A DNA stretch of 64,000 nucleotides from Caballeronia ptereochthonis. Lineage in GTDB: Bacteria > Pseudomonadota > Gammaproteobacteria > Burkholderiales > Burkholderiaceae. Location: positions 62,001-126,000 of the forward strand of contig NZ_FCOB02000024.1 of the NCBI RefSeq assembly GCF_001545075.1, in the 5' to 3' direction. The position numbers were made by a program, and so were the translations under genes. Shown here piece after piece: positions 41,947 through 50,663 of this stretch; positions within the stretch are counted from its first letter, which is position 1; every line of letters begins with the position of its first letter. The notes beneath the pieces are model-generated. The model did no database searches, had not been told where the DNA came from, and was given only the letters and a program-made list of their open reading frames with translations.

Positions 41947-42837
41947 ATGCACGCCCCGACCATGCCGCGCGCCCGCACCGTCGTCATCGATACCCTCCCG
42001 CCGCCCGCAAGGCTCTACGGACGCGCGCTGCCCGGGCTCTTCAGGCGGGCGCGCTCGCAGGAACTGCCGGCGCTGCGCCTCGTGCGTCCCGATGTCAAGC
42101 TCGACGCGGAGCATATCGGCCGCTATGCGCGCGTGTGCGGCTTCATTCCCGAGCACGGCGTGCCGCTCACGTTCCCGCACGTGCTCGCGTTCCCGCTGCA
42201 TCTGATGATGCTCACCGATCCCTCGTTTCCGTGGTCCGCGCTCGGCGTCGTGCATCTCGCCAACAGCGTGCGGCTGCGCCGGCCGCTCGCGGCGGGCCAG
42301 GGCCTGCGCATCGAGGTGGAATGCGGGCCGCTCGTGCCGCACCAGAAGGGTCAGGCGTTCACGCTGCATACGCGCATCTACCGGCGCGGCGAAGCCGTGT
42401 GGGACGGCGACAGCGTCTACCTGAAGCGCGGCGTGCGCAGCGAGAGCGCCGCGCCTTCGTCCGATGATGCGCGCGTGCCGCTCCTCGCCCGCGAGGCGCG
42501 CTGGCAGCTTCCTCCCCAGCTCGGACGCGACTACGCGAAGGCATCGGGCGACTTCAATCCGATTCATCTACATACGCTCACCGCGAAGGCGTTCGGGTTT
42601 CCGCGCGCGATCGCGCACGGCATGTGGACGCTCGCGCGCACGCTGGCGGCGCTGCATCCGTCGAAGGCGCTCGCCGCCGGACACGCGCACGGCGATTTCA
42701 AATTGCCGCTCTACCTGCCCGGCGATGCGACGCTGTGGAGCGCCGCGCCCTCGCCCACCGCGCGCGATTTCGAAGTGCGCGATCTCGCGGGCGACCGTCC
42801 GCATCTGCGCGGCCATTTCGAATGGGAGCTGCCATGA
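41947..42837 (+). CDS. MaoC-like hydratase/dehydratase (HtdX type)
   Basis: A 296-residue double hot-dog protein. The N-terminal half has hot-dog fold character without catalytic residues. The C-terminal half has hydratase motif 2, DYAKASGDFNPIHLHTLTAK with Asp and His, then AFGFPRAIAHGMW. It hydrates trans-2-enoyl thioesters to 3-hydroxyacyl thioesters, or the reverse. GAGGAGG upstream supports the ATG at 41947. The stop TGA overlaps the thiolase ATG (ATGA), so the two are translationally coupled. Confidence 0.9.
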   Translation: MHAPTMPRARTVVIDTLPPPARLYGRALPGLFRRARSQELPALRLVRPDVKLDAEHIGRYARVCGFIPEHGVPLTFPHVLAFPLHLMMLTDPSFPWSALGVVHLANSVRLRRPLAAGQGLRIEVECGPLVPHQKGQAFTLHTRIYRRGEAVWDGDSVYLKRGVRSESAAPSSDDARVPLLAREARWQLPPQLGRDYAKASGDFNPIHLHTLTAKAFGFPRAIAHGMWTLARTLAALHPSKALAAGHAHGDFKLPLYLPGDATLWSAAPSPTARDFEVRDLAGDRPHLRGHFEWELP

Positions 42838-44153
42838 GCGAAGCGCGGCCTGAGGTTCGGCGCGAGGTTCGGCGCGTCGCGGTCATCGGCAGCAACCGCA
42901 TTCCGTTCGCGCGCTCGAACACGGCTTACGCAAGCGCGTCGAACCAGGACATGCTGAGCTTCACGCTGCAAGGTCTCGTCGATCGCTTCGACCTGCACGG
43001 CATGCGGCTCGGCGAAGTGGCGGCGGGCGCCGTCGTCAAGCATTCGCGCGACTTCAACCTGACGCGCGAAGCGGCGCTCTCGACCACGCTTGCGAAGGAA
43101 ACACCCGCCTACGACGTGCAGCAGGCCTGCGGCACCGGGCTCGAAACCGTGATCCTGGTGGCGAACAAGATCGCGCTCGGGCAGATCGACGTGGGCATCG
43201 CGGGCGGCGTCGATACGACGTCGGACGCGCCCATCGCCGTGAACGAGCGCCTGCGCAAGATCCTGCTCGAGGCGAATCGCGGACGCTCGGCGGGAGCCCG
43301 CGTCGGCGCGCTCGCGAAGCTGCGGCCCGGCATGTTCTTCAAGCCGCTCCTGCCGCGCAACGCGGAGCCGCGCACGGGCCTCTCGATGGGCGAGCACTGC
43401 GAACTGATGGCCAAGCGCTGGAAGATCTCGCGCGAGGCGCAGGATGCGCTTGCGCAGGACAGTCATCGCAAGCTGGCGGCGGCATACGGGCGCGGTTTTT
43501 TCAACGATCTGATGACGCCGTACAAGGGACTCGCGCGCGACAACACGCTGCGTCCCGATGTTTCGCTCGATCAGCTGTCGCAACTGAAACCCGTGTTCGA
43601 CCGCGACGCCGGCACGCTCACCGCGGGCAATTCGACGCCGCTCACCGACGGCGCATCGGCCGTGCTGCTTGCATCCGAGCAATGGGCCGCCGCGCGCGGC
43701 CTGCCGGTGCTGGCTTATCTGACATTCTCCGCGACCGCCGCCGTCGATTTCTTCGACAAGCGCGAGGGCCTGCTGATGGCGCCCGCCTACGCCGTGCCTT
43801 CGATGCTCGCGCGCGCCGGACTCACGTTGCAGGACTTCGATTTCTACGAGATCCACGAAGCGTTCGCGGCGCAAGTGCTGTGCACGCTCGCCGCGTGGGA
43901 AGACGACGAATATTGCCGCACGGCGCTGGGCCTGAGCGCGCCGCCCGGTTGGATCGATCGCGCGCGCCTGAACGTCAACGGCGGCTCGCTAGCGACGGGC
44001 CATCCGTTCGCGGCGACCGGCGGGCGCATCATCGGCACGCTCGCGAAGATGCTCGCGAAAGCGCCCGCGCGTGGCGACGGAAAACCGCTGCGCGGATTGA
44101 TCTCGATCTGCGCGGCGGGCGGTCAGGGCGTCGTCGCGATTCTGGAGCGGTAA
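42834..44153 (+). CDS. Acetyl-CoA C-acyltransferase (thiolase, FadI/FadA2 type)
   Basis: A 439-residue thiolase. The acylated cysteine lies in QQACGTGLETVIL, the histidine in YEIHEAFAAQVL, and the proton-transfer Cys in SICAAGGQGVVAIL. NVNGGSLATGHPFAATGGR is the usual C-terminal Gly loop. Length and the inserted region around residues 125-145 fit FadI rather than FadA. It cleaves 3-oxoacyl-CoA to acetyl-CoA and a shorter acyl-CoA, or condenses in reverse. The start overlaps maoC by four bases. Confidence 0.93.
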   Translation: MSEARPEVRREVRRVAVIGSNRIPFARSNTAYASASNQDMLSFTLQGLVDRFDLHGMRLGEVAAGAVVKHSRDFNLTREAALSTTLAKETPAYDVQQACGTGLETVILVANKIALGQIDVGIAGGVDTTSDAPIAVNERLRKILLEANRGRSAGARVGALAKLRPGMFFKPLLPRNAEPRTGLSMGEHCELMAKRWKISREAQDALAQDSHRKLAAAYGRGFFNDLMTPYKGLARDNTLRPDVSLDQLSQLKPVFDRDAGTLTAGNSTPLTDGASAVLLASEQWAAARGLPVLAYLTFSATAAVDFFDKREGLLMAPAYAVPSMLARAGLTLQDFDFYEIHEAFAAQVLCTLAAWEDDEYCRTALGLSAPPGWIDRARLNVNGGSLATGHPFAATGGRIIGTLAKMLAKAPARGDGKPLRGLISICAAGGQGVVAILER

Positions 44154-44230
44154 GCAGTAGAAGAAGCACCCGCAGGAAAACGATAAGGCGCGCCTGTCGA
44201 CGAAGACGAGTCGCGCCACGGAGACACCAC

Positions 44231-45973
44231 ATGAGCCCGGGACACGCCGCCCCGCGCGGGGCCTTGGAGCCGCACGCGACGGACGGCATTTGGTACGCGT
44301 CGTATCCGCCCGGTGTCGGGCGTGAAATCGACCCTTCGCGCTATCGCTCGCTTGCGCATTTCTTCGATGAATGCGTCGAGCGGTTCCGGGATCGCGTCGC
44401 CTTCGTGAGCCTCGGCTCGGAACTGAGCTTCGCGGCGCTCGGCGAGAAGGCGCATGCTTTCGCGTCGTATCTGCAAGGCTTGGGCGTGAAGCCCGGCGAT
44501 CGCGTCGCGCTGATGATGCCCAATACCCTGCCCTATCCCGTCACGCTGTTCGGCGCGCTGATGGCGGGCGCGATCGTCGTGAACGTCAATCCGCTCTATA
44601 CGGTGCGAGAACTCGGTCACCAGCTGAAGGACAGCGGCGCGCACACCATCGTCGTGTTCGAGAACTTCGCGAAGACGGTGCAGGACGCGCAGCCGGGCTC
44701 GCGCATCCGGAACGTCATCGTGACCGGCCTCGGCGATCTGCTCGGCAGCGGGCTCAATGTCAAGGGCCGGGCCCTCGACCTGTTCCTGCGCCACGTGAAG
44801 AAGCAGGTGCCCGCCTATTCCCTGCCGGATGCGATCCGCCTGCCGCAAGCGCTCGCGCGCGGCGCGCGCCGCACATTCGAGCCGGTGCGAGTCGGGCACG
44901 GCGATATCGCGTTCATTCAATACACCGGCGGCACCACCGGCACCGCGAAGGGCGCGATGCTCACGCATCGCAATGTCATCGCCAATCTGCTGCAGGCGCT
45001 CGCGTGGGCGCGCAGTGCGCTCGTGGACGAGAAGGAGACCGTCGTCACGCCGCTGCCGCTTTACCACATCTATTCGCTGACGGTGAACGCGCTCGCCTTT
45101 CTCGGCATCGGCGCCCGCAATGTGCTGATCGTCAACCCGCGGGACATCGACGCGCTCATGCGCGCCCTGCGTCACGAAAACTTCACGGCGATCACCGCGC
45201 TCAACACGCTCTACAGCGCGTTGCTGGACAACGACGAATTCCGCCGGCGCGACTTCTCCGCGCTCAAGCTCGCGATGGCGGGCGGCATGGCGACGCAGCG
45301 CGCCGTCGCGGAGCGCTTTCGGGCGCTGACGGGCCAGACGCTCATCGAAGGCTACGGGCTCACCGAATGCTCGCCGCTCGTCTGCGCGACGCCGCTCGAT
45401 GCGCACGGCGCTCACGCGTTCGATGGAACGATCGGCCTGCCCGTGCCGTCCACGCTCGTGCGCCTGCGCCGCGATGACGGTTCGTGGGCGAATATCGGCG
45501 AGCCGGGTGAGCTCTGCGTGCAGGGCCCGCAAGTGATGAAAGGCTACTGGAACCGCCCTGAAGACACGACGCAAGCCGTGGACGCAAACGGCTGGCTCGC
45601 CACCGGCGACATTGGCGTAATGGATGCGCGCGGCTTCATCCGGCTCATCGACCGCAAGAAGGACATGATGATCGTGTCGGGCTTCAACGTGTATCCGAAC
45701 GAGATCGAGGACGTGCTCGCGGCACACCCGAAAGTGCGCGCGGTCGCGGTCGTGGGCGTGCCCGACCCGGTGACGGGCGAGCGCGTGAAAGCGTTCGTCG
45801 TGAAGCGCGACGACACGCTTTCGATGGAAGAACTGCTGAGGTTCGCCCGTTTACACCTGACCGGGTACAAGGTGCCCGCTTCCGTCGAATTCCGCGACTC
45901 GCTGCCGCAGACGACGATCGGCAAGGTGCTGCGGCGCGAATTGCGCGACGCCGAGCCAAAATCGCAGGATTAG
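44231..45973 (+). CDS. Long-chain fatty-acid-CoA ligase
   Basis: A 580-residue AMP-forming ligase. It has the P-loop FIQYTGGTTGTAKGAMLTH, the linker-adjacent EGYGLTECSP, the ATP-contacting GWLATGDIGVMD, and the C-terminal catalytic lysine in PQTTIGKVLRREL. It activates fatty acids to acyl-CoA via an acyl-adenylate. It begins 77 bases after the thiolase stop, with GGAGAC upstream of the ATG at 44231. It could supply the substrate for the four preceding enzymes. Chain-length preference is not visible. Confidence 0.93.
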   Translation: MSPGHAAPRGALEPHATDGIWYASYPPGVGREIDPSRYRSLAHFFDECVERFRDRVAFVSLGSELSFAALGEKAHAFASYLQGLGVKPGDRVALMMPNTLPYPVTLFGALMAGAIVVNVNPLYTVRELGHQLKDSGAHTIVVFENFAKTVQDAQPGSRIRNVIVTGLGDLLGSGLNVKGRALDLFLRHVKKQVPAYSLPDAIRLPQALARGARRTFEPVRVGHGDIAFIQYTGGTTGTAKGAMLTHRNVIANLLQALAWARSALVDEKETVVTPLPLYHIYSLTVNALAFLGIGARNVLIVNPRDIDALMRALRHENFTAITALNTLYSALLDNDEFRRRDFSALKLAMAGGMATQRAVAERFRALTGQTLIEGYGLTECSPLVCATPLDAHGAHAFDGTIGLPVPSTLVRLRRDDGSWANIGEPGELCVQGPQVMKGYWNRPEDTTQAVDANGWLATGDIGVMDARGFIRLIDRKKDMMIVSGFNVYPNEIEDVLAAHPKVRAVAVVGVPDPVTGERVKAFVVKRDDTLSMEELLRFARLHLTGYKVPASVEFRDSLPQTTIGKVLRRELRDAEPKSQD

Positions 45974-45982
45974 CCCTCGGAG

Positions 45983-46921
45983 ATGCCCATGCCGCGTGCG
46001 CGATGGCGCCGCCGCGCTTCGGATTTGCGATTCGCTTGCGCCCACCTGACTGCTTGCGCCGTGCTTGGCGGCTTCCTTGGACCAGTCCTTGCGCATGCCC
46101 AGACGTCCGCCGGCGAATGGGTGACGGCGGCGGCGCAGGCGCCGGACATCGCGCGCGTCGGTACGCTCGGCGTCGAGCAGCAGGCGCAGTGGCTCGCGAA
46201 ATCCACCGCGAGCGGCGCGCTGGCGAAGCTCGACGACGCGCAGCTCGTCGCCCTCTTCCGCGCGCTCGACCCGGACGCCCTGCGGCGCTACCTGCAGGAA
46301 GGCTTGCGCGACTACACATCCTACGAGTTCACGATGTGGCGGCGCGAGCGCATCAGGGGCAAGTGGCCGAAGCGCGCGGATCACATGCTCGTGCGCATCA
46401 CGCGCGAGCCGCTGCGCATCTACGCGAAATGGCTCCCCGACGGCGCGCATGCGGGCCAGGAAGTCATCTACGACGATTCCAAGCGCCCCGACGAGCTCTA
46501 CGGTCATCTCGGCGGCTTTCTCGGTGTCGTGCCGATGTGGACATCGGTGAACGGCGCGCTCGCCCGCGCGCAATCGAATCATTCGATCCGCGAGCTCGGC
46601 ATCGAGGCGATCACGCAGCGCTTCATCGACGAGGGCCGCAGGTTCGCGGAAGCGGGTATCACGAAGCCAGCAAATATCGAAGTGAAAACCGTACACGGAT
46701 TGCGCGTCGTCGCATTCACGTATGAAACGCCTGCGGGACAACCTGAGTTCTACGCGAAAAAGGAGATCCTCGGTCTCGATCTGGAACGGCCGCTCCTGCG
46801 CACGCTCGAATCGTTCGACAACGAAGGCCATGTCTTCGAAAGCGTGGTGTTCGAGCACATCCAGCTCAAACGCTTCGACGATCTGACATTCGACCCCCGC
46901 AACCCCGACTATCGCTTCTGA
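45983..46921 (+). CDS. DUF1571 family exported protein
   Basis: A 312-residue protein with a signal peptide (basic start MPMPRARWRRRASDLRF, hydrophobic core, cleavage near AHA at about residue 38). The mature part has LQEGLRDYTSYEFTMWRRE, RITREPLRIYAKWLPDGAHAGQEVIYDD and the closing VVFEHIQLKRFDDLTFDPRN, the DUF1571 pattern. The beta-rich character recalls LolA/LppX-type lipoprotein or lipid carriers, which is inference. It starts nine bases after the ligase stop, so it is in the lipid operon and likely acts on an exported product. Confidence 0.82.
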   Translation: MPMPRARWRRRASDLRFACAHLTACAVLGGFLGPVLAHAQTSAGEWVTAAAQAPDIARVGTLGVEQQAQWLAKSTASGALAKLDDAQLVALFRALDPDALRRYLQEGLRDYTSYEFTMWRRERIRGKWPKRADHMLVRITREPLRIYAKWLPDGAHAGQEVIYDDSKRPDELYGHLGGFLGVVPMWTSVNGALARAQSNHSIRELGIEAITQRFIDEGRRFAEAGITKPANIEVKTVHGLRVVAFTYETPAGQPEFYAKKEILGLDLERPLLRTLESFDNEGHVFESVVFEHIQLKRFDDLTFDPRNPDYRF

Positions 46922-47114
46922 GCGAAGCAGCAATGAAGCGCCTGCTGATGACGTGACACCTCGTGCAACAACTGGTCGCACGGCGGTGCCGCGAGTTTTA
47001 AGTTTCGCCTAAGAGTCGGCCGATAACCTGCTGGCACTCCATCGACATCAAGATCTGCGCGCTGGCCCACGCCAGTGCGCCGCGTATCGACATGCAAACC
47101 TGAGGAATTCGTCC

Positions 47115-47357
47115 ATGAACCTCGTCCGTCCGGTTTCGGCTCCCGTGCGAGCCATCAAAAGGCTTCTCAGCCATCACGAAATCGCCACGCTGCTCCTGTT
47201 GATGCATGCCCCCATCGATGTCATGGCGGCCACGCCGGACGTCGCCTCGCTGCAGGAATACGGCTATGTCGAGATCGTGTCGCCGGACGCGGGCGGCCCG
47301 AAGGTGCGCCTGACCGCGGACGGCAACGCGGTGCTGCGCGGCCTGGGCGTCAGGTGA
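47115..47357 (+). CDS. Small hypothetical protein (80 residues)
   Basis: Not recognised. GAGGAATTC lies ten bases upstream of the ATG at 47115, a good ribosome site. The product reads MNLVRPVSAPVRAIKRLLSH, then IATLLLLMHAPIDVM and, near the end, YGYVEIV and KVRLTADGNAVLRGLGVR. The last part looks like a winged-helix wing and helix, as in small MarR-like proteins, so it may be a mini DNA-binding protein. Codon usage is like that of real genes here (strong GC at third positions). It lies 85 bases before the SurE-type gene on the same strand. Confidence 0.62.
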   Translation: MNLVRPVSAPVRAIKRLLSHHEIATLLLLMHAPIDVMAATPDVASLQEYGYVEIVSPDAGGPKVRLTADGNAVLRGLGVR

Positions 47358-47442
47358 GCTTCGGCGTTGCGAGACGCCCGTATACGCGAACTCTGCAATA
47401 ATCGGTCGATCTCTTTCACCATCGACCAAGGAGTGATTCGCG

Positions 47443-48231
47443 ATGTCCGACATCGAACCCATCGTGCAACGTGTGCTGATCACCAACGACGACGGCATCG
47501 ACGCGCCCGGCCTGGCCGTGCTCGAAGCGGTCGCGGCCGAACTCGCGCACGAAGTCTGGGTGATCGCGCCCGAGCACGATCAGAGCGGCACGTCGCATTC
47601 CATCAGCCTGCATTCGCCGTTGCGCGTGTCGCGCCAGGGCGAGCGGCGTTTCGGCGTGCAGGGCACGCCCGGCGATTGCGTCGTGATGGCCGCGCGCCAC
47701 ATCATGAAGGACGCGCCGCCCACCCTCGTGCTGTCCGGCATCAACCGCGGCGCGAATCTCGGCGTCGAGACGATGTTTTCGGGCACCGTCGGCGCGGCGA
47801 TGACCGGCCTCCTGCTCGGTCTGCCGTCCATCGCGCTCAGCCAGACCTTCAGGGACCGCGACAACGTGCGCTGGGACACGGCGCGCGCGCTCGCGCCGGG
47901 CGTGATCCGTCAGCTGCTTTCCATTTCCCACGACGCGCCCACCTGCCTCAACGTCAACTTCCCCGATTGCGACGCCTCCGCCGCCGGTCCGCTCACCGTG
48001 ACACGGCAAGGCGTCGGGCTCGTGGAAGGCATCGACGTGCTTGCGGAGGTCGATCCGCGCGGCATCGACTATTACTGGCTGCGCTTCCAGCGCGGCCCGC
48101 GTCCGAATTCGCCCGACAGCGAAACGGCGGTGATCGCGTCCGGCCGGATCTCGGTGACGCCGCTGCATTTCGATCGCACCGACGAGCGCACGTTCGCCAC
48201 GCTCGAGGCGGGTCTCAAGCGCGGCGCCTGA
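47443..48231 (+). CDS. surE: SurE-type 5'/3'-nucleotidase (survival protein family)
   Basis: A 262-residue SurE. VLITNDDGIDAPGLAVLE holds the DD metal ligands, VIAPEHDQSGTSHSIS the loop with Ser/Asn ligands, and GTPGDCVVMA and LVLSGINRGANLG complete the active site. It dephosphorylates nucleoside monophosphates and polyphosphate. The usual surE neighbours (pcm, nlpD, rpoS) are missing, so this is probably a second copy. A possible -10 (ATAAT near 47397) lies upstream. A few extra residues occur at both ends compared with E. coli (253). Confidence 0.9.
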   Translation: MSDIEPIVQRVLITNDDGIDAPGLAVLEAVAAELAHEVWVIAPEHDQSGTSHSISLHSPLRVSRQGERRFGVQGTPGDCVVMAARHIMKDAPPTLVLSGINRGANLGVETMFSGTVGAAMTGLLLGLPSIALSQTFRDRDNVRWDTARALAPGVIRQLLSISHDAPTCLNVNFPDCDASAAGPLTVTRQGVGLVEGIDVLAEVDPRGIDYYWLRFQRGPRPNSPDSETAVIASGRISVTPLHFDRTDERTFATLEAGLKRGA

Positions 48232-48369
48232 AGACGGCGCGCGCCGCTAGAACGTTTCCTCCCAAACGCGGCAATCGGTTTCTCGTATGCTGAGGCCCCC
48301 GGCGCCGGCGCACGCGCACGCCGGGCGAACCGATCACGCATCACGAGCAGGATCACACAAGGAGACGAC

Positions 48370-48834
48370 ATGACCCGTTTCATCGGCCCGCGCGGTGCGC
48401 GACTCGTGCTCGGCGCGCTTGGCGCCTTGCTCGCGGCGAGCGCGTTTGCGCAGACGGCTACGCCCGTCGGCACCTGGCAGACCATCGACGATCGGACCGG
48501 CAAGCCGAAAGCGATCATCCAGATCGCCGACGACGGCAGCGGCCAGTTGTCCGGCAAGGTGATTCGCGGCGTCGGCGAGTTCGATCATCCCGAGCGGCGC
48601 TGCACGGCCTGCACGGACGAGCGCAAAGATCAGCTGATCAAGGGCATGACCATCATCACCGGGATGCGGCAGGACGGCGATGCCTGGGACGGCGGCGAGA
48701 TTCTCGACCCCGACAACGGCAAGCTCTACAAGTGCAAGATGAAGCTCGAGGACGGCGGCCAGAAGCTCGTGGTGCGCGGGTATATCGGCGTGTCGCTTCT
48801 CGGGCGCTCGCAGACCTGGGTGCGCCAGCAGTAA
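48370..48834 (+). CDS. DUF2147 family exported protein
   Basis: A 154-residue protein with a signal peptide ending SAFA at about residue 27. The mature domain starts VGTWQTIDDRTGKPKAIIQI and has GKVIRGVGEF, two close cysteines in RRCTACTDERKDQL, LIKGMTIITGM, GGEILDPDNGKLYKCKMKL and a closing YIGVSLLGRSQTWVR. DUF2147 proteins are small secreted beta-barrels (lipocalin-like) of unknown ligand. AAGGAGACGAC before the ATG is a good ribosome site. A long hairpin follows 40 bases after the stop. Confidence 0.86.
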   Translation: MTRFIGPRGARLVLGALGALLAASAFAQTATPVGTWQTIDDRTGKPKAIIQIADDGSGQLSGKVIRGVGEFDHPERRCTACTDERKDQLIKGMTIITGMRQDGDAWDGGEILDPDNGKLYKCKMKLEDGGQKLVVRGYIGVSLLGRSQTWVRQQ

Positions 48835-48871
48835 CGCGTAAAGCGACAACGCGACGCGCCCCGAAACGACA

Positions 48872-48905
48872 AAGCCGGCCGAAGACATGTGTCTTCGGCC
48901 GGCTT
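48872..48905. terminator. Very long perfect hairpin between DUF2147 gene and transposase-like gene
   Basis: AAGCCGGCCGAAGACA (48872-48887) and TGTCTTCGGCCGGCTT (48890-48905) are exact complements with only TG between. No long T-tract follows on either strand. Probably a bidirectional terminator or 3'-end protecting structure between convergent genes. Confidence 0.65.
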
Positions 48906-48934
48906 CGTTCGTGGCAAGTTCGCTGCCGATCGGC

Positions 48935-49330
48935 TCAGGCTGCGCGGCGTTGCGCAATGCCCTCCGCGTGTGCATCGGCAGCGGGCAAGTCCGTGTTCTC
49001 GAGCGTGAGCTCCGCCGGCACGCGCATGCGCGAAGTCATCAGCGCGTAGAGCGACTCTCCCCCCGGACCGAACAACTGGGTCATCACCCGCAACAGCACG
49101 CCCGATTCGTGCCAGACCTTGAAGCGCCGATGGCAAGTCTGATACGACGGATATTTGCGCGGCAACGTGGACCACGACGCGCCGCTATACATCACCCAGA
49201 GCACACCGTTGAGCACGGCACGGGTATTCGCGAGCGGCCTGCCGCGCAATTCCGAACGCGGGCGCAGTTCGGGAAGCAGAGGTGCGACCATCTGCCATTC
49301 TTCGTCGGACATATCGCGGTAGGGCTTCAC
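48935..49330 (-). CDS. Stand-alone DUF4096-type transposase N-terminal domain (possible domesticated IS5 relic)
   Basis: A 131-residue product from GTG at 49330, with GGAG spaced nine bases upstream. Residues 4-85 are the N-terminal domain of IS5-group transposases: YRDMSDEEWQMVAPLLPEL, GRPLANTRAVLNGVLWVMYS, SWSTLPRKYPSYQTCHRRF. The DDE catalytic domain is missing entirely. Instead the last 45 residues (TQLFGPGGESLYALMTSRM and beyond) look unrelated to transposases. No terminal inverted repeats or target duplications were found. It is either a relic or a co-opted DNA-binding protein. It is convergent with DUF2147 and downstream of zapE. Confidence 0.72.
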   Translation of the reverse strand: MKPYRDMSDEEWQMVAPLLPELRPRSELRGRPLANTRAVLNGVLWVMYSGASWSTLPRKYPSYQTCHRRFKVWHESGVLLRVMTQLFGPGGESLYALMTSRMRVPAELTLENTDLPAADAHAEGIAQRRAA

Positions 49331-49474
49331 GGTAAATTCTCCAATTGCGCTGACTGATAACCGGCATCGACGATACCGAGTACCGGAAAGCCGGCAAATC
49401 AGAGAGGTCCGAATCTTGAAAAAGCCCAAAAAGCCTTATGCCGATTGGCTAACCGCCGAATTTTGATTCTCGTA

Positions 49475-50572
49475 TTAGGTCAGCGAAATATCCGCGACGC
49501 GGCGCGGCGCTTCGAGATACTCCTTCGACTGCATCTCGACGATGCGCGACACCGTGCGCGCGAACTCGTTGGCCATCGGTCCTTCGACGTACAGTTCTTC
49601 CGCGGGCACGGCCGCCGACATCAGCAGCTTCACCTTGTGGTCGTAGAACACGTCGATGAGCCAGGTGAAGCGGCGCGCCTCCGACGCCATGCGCGGCGTC
49701 ATTTGCGGCACGTCGGAGAGGATCACCGCGTGGAAACGGTTCGCGAGTTCGAGATAGTCGTTCTGCGAGCGCGGGCCGCCGCACAAGGTCGCGAAATCGA
49801 ACCACACGACGCCGTCCGCGCGACGCAGCGCCTTGATCTCGCGCTTCTCGATATGCAGGATCGGGCTTTCGTCGGGCACGGCGGCGAGCTTCGCGAAATC
49901 CGCGCGGAGTGCCTTGTCGGCCGCGGCGCCGAGCGGCGTGTGATACGCCTGCACCTGAGACAGCGTGCGCTTGCGGTAATCGGTGCCGGCATCGACGTTG
50001 AGGACGTCCAGATGCTGCTTGATAAGCTCGATGGCCGGCAGCAGACGATCTCGATGCAGCCCTTCCGGATACAGCGTGTCGGGCTCGTAATTGGACGTCA
50101 TCACGAACTGCACGCCGTTGTTGAACAGCCGGTCCAGGAGACGATAGAGGATCATCGCGTCGGCGATGTCGGAGACGTGAAACTCGTCGAAGCAGATCAG
50201 CCTGTAGCGCTTGGCGATACGCCTGGCGAGTTCGTCGAGCGGATCGGCCTGCCCTTTCAGCTCTTCCAGCTCGCGATGCACCTCGCGCATGAACTCGTGA
50301 AAATGCAGCCGCGTCTTGCGCTGCACGGGCACGACCGCATAGAAGCTGTCCATCAGGAAGCTCTTGCCGCGTCCGACTCCGCCCCACATGTAGACGCCGC
50401 GCGGCAGGTCCGGATGCACGAGAAACTTCTTGAGCGCGTTGGAGCGGCGCGACTTGTACGCGACCCACTCCTCGAAGCAGCGCTGCAGGCGCGCGACCGC
50501 CGCGAGCTGCGCCTCGTCCGATTGATAACCCCGCGTGCGCAGTTCGTTTTCGTAGTATTCGGTGACGTTCAT
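49475..50572 (-). CDS. zapE: Cell division ATPase ZapE (AFG1/LACE1 family)
   Basis: A 365-residue AFG1-like ATPase. Walker A is GGVGRGKSFLMD near residue 65, Walker B is RLICFDEFHVSDIADA, and sensor 1 lies in QFVMTSNYEPDTLYPEGL. ZapE acts on the Z-ring under stress in E. coli; the mitochondrial homologue helps in quality control of respiratory proteins. It lies 91 bases downstream of lpd on the same strand, beyond a hairpin, so it may be partly co-transcribed with the 2-oxoglutarate dehydrogenase genes, a common order in Burkholderiales. Confidence 0.94.
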   Translation of the reverse strand: MNVTEYYENELRTRGYQSDEAQLAAVARLQRCFEEWVAYKSRRSNALKKFLVHPDLPRGVYMWGGVGRGKSFLMDSFYAVVPVQRKTRLHFHEFMREVHRELEELKGQADPLDELARRIAKRYRLICFDEFHVSDIADAMILYRLLDRLFNNGVQFVMTSNYEPDTLYPEGLHRDRLLPAIELIKQHLDVLNVDAGTDYRKRTLSQVQAYHTPLGAAADKALRADFAKLAAVPDESPILHIEKREIKALRRADGVVWFDFATLCGGPRSQNDYLELANRFHAVILSDVPQMTPRMASEARRFTWLIDVFYDHKVKLLMSAAVPAEELYVEGPMANEFARTVSRIVEMQSKEYLEAPRRVADISLT

Positions 50573-50600
50573 GATGCCGCGTCTGGTGTGCTTGAAAGTG

Positions 50601-50634
50601 ACGAAGGCGAGCGGTTCGACCCGCTCGCCTTCGT
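50601..50634 (-). terminator. Hairpin between lpd and zapE
   Basis: ACGAAGGCGAGCGG (50601-50614) pairs exactly with CCGCTCGCCTTCGT (50621-50634). No T-tract follows on the minus strand, so it may protect the sucAB-lpd mRNA end rather than stop all transcription. Confidence 0.65.
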
Positions 50635-50663
50635 TGGGATGCCTTGCTGCCCGAAGCCGAGCG

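Noticed and set aside
48872..49430. A complete IS5-type insertion sequence
   Set aside because: No catalytic domain, terminal inverted repeats or target duplication are visible; only the N-terminal domain remains.
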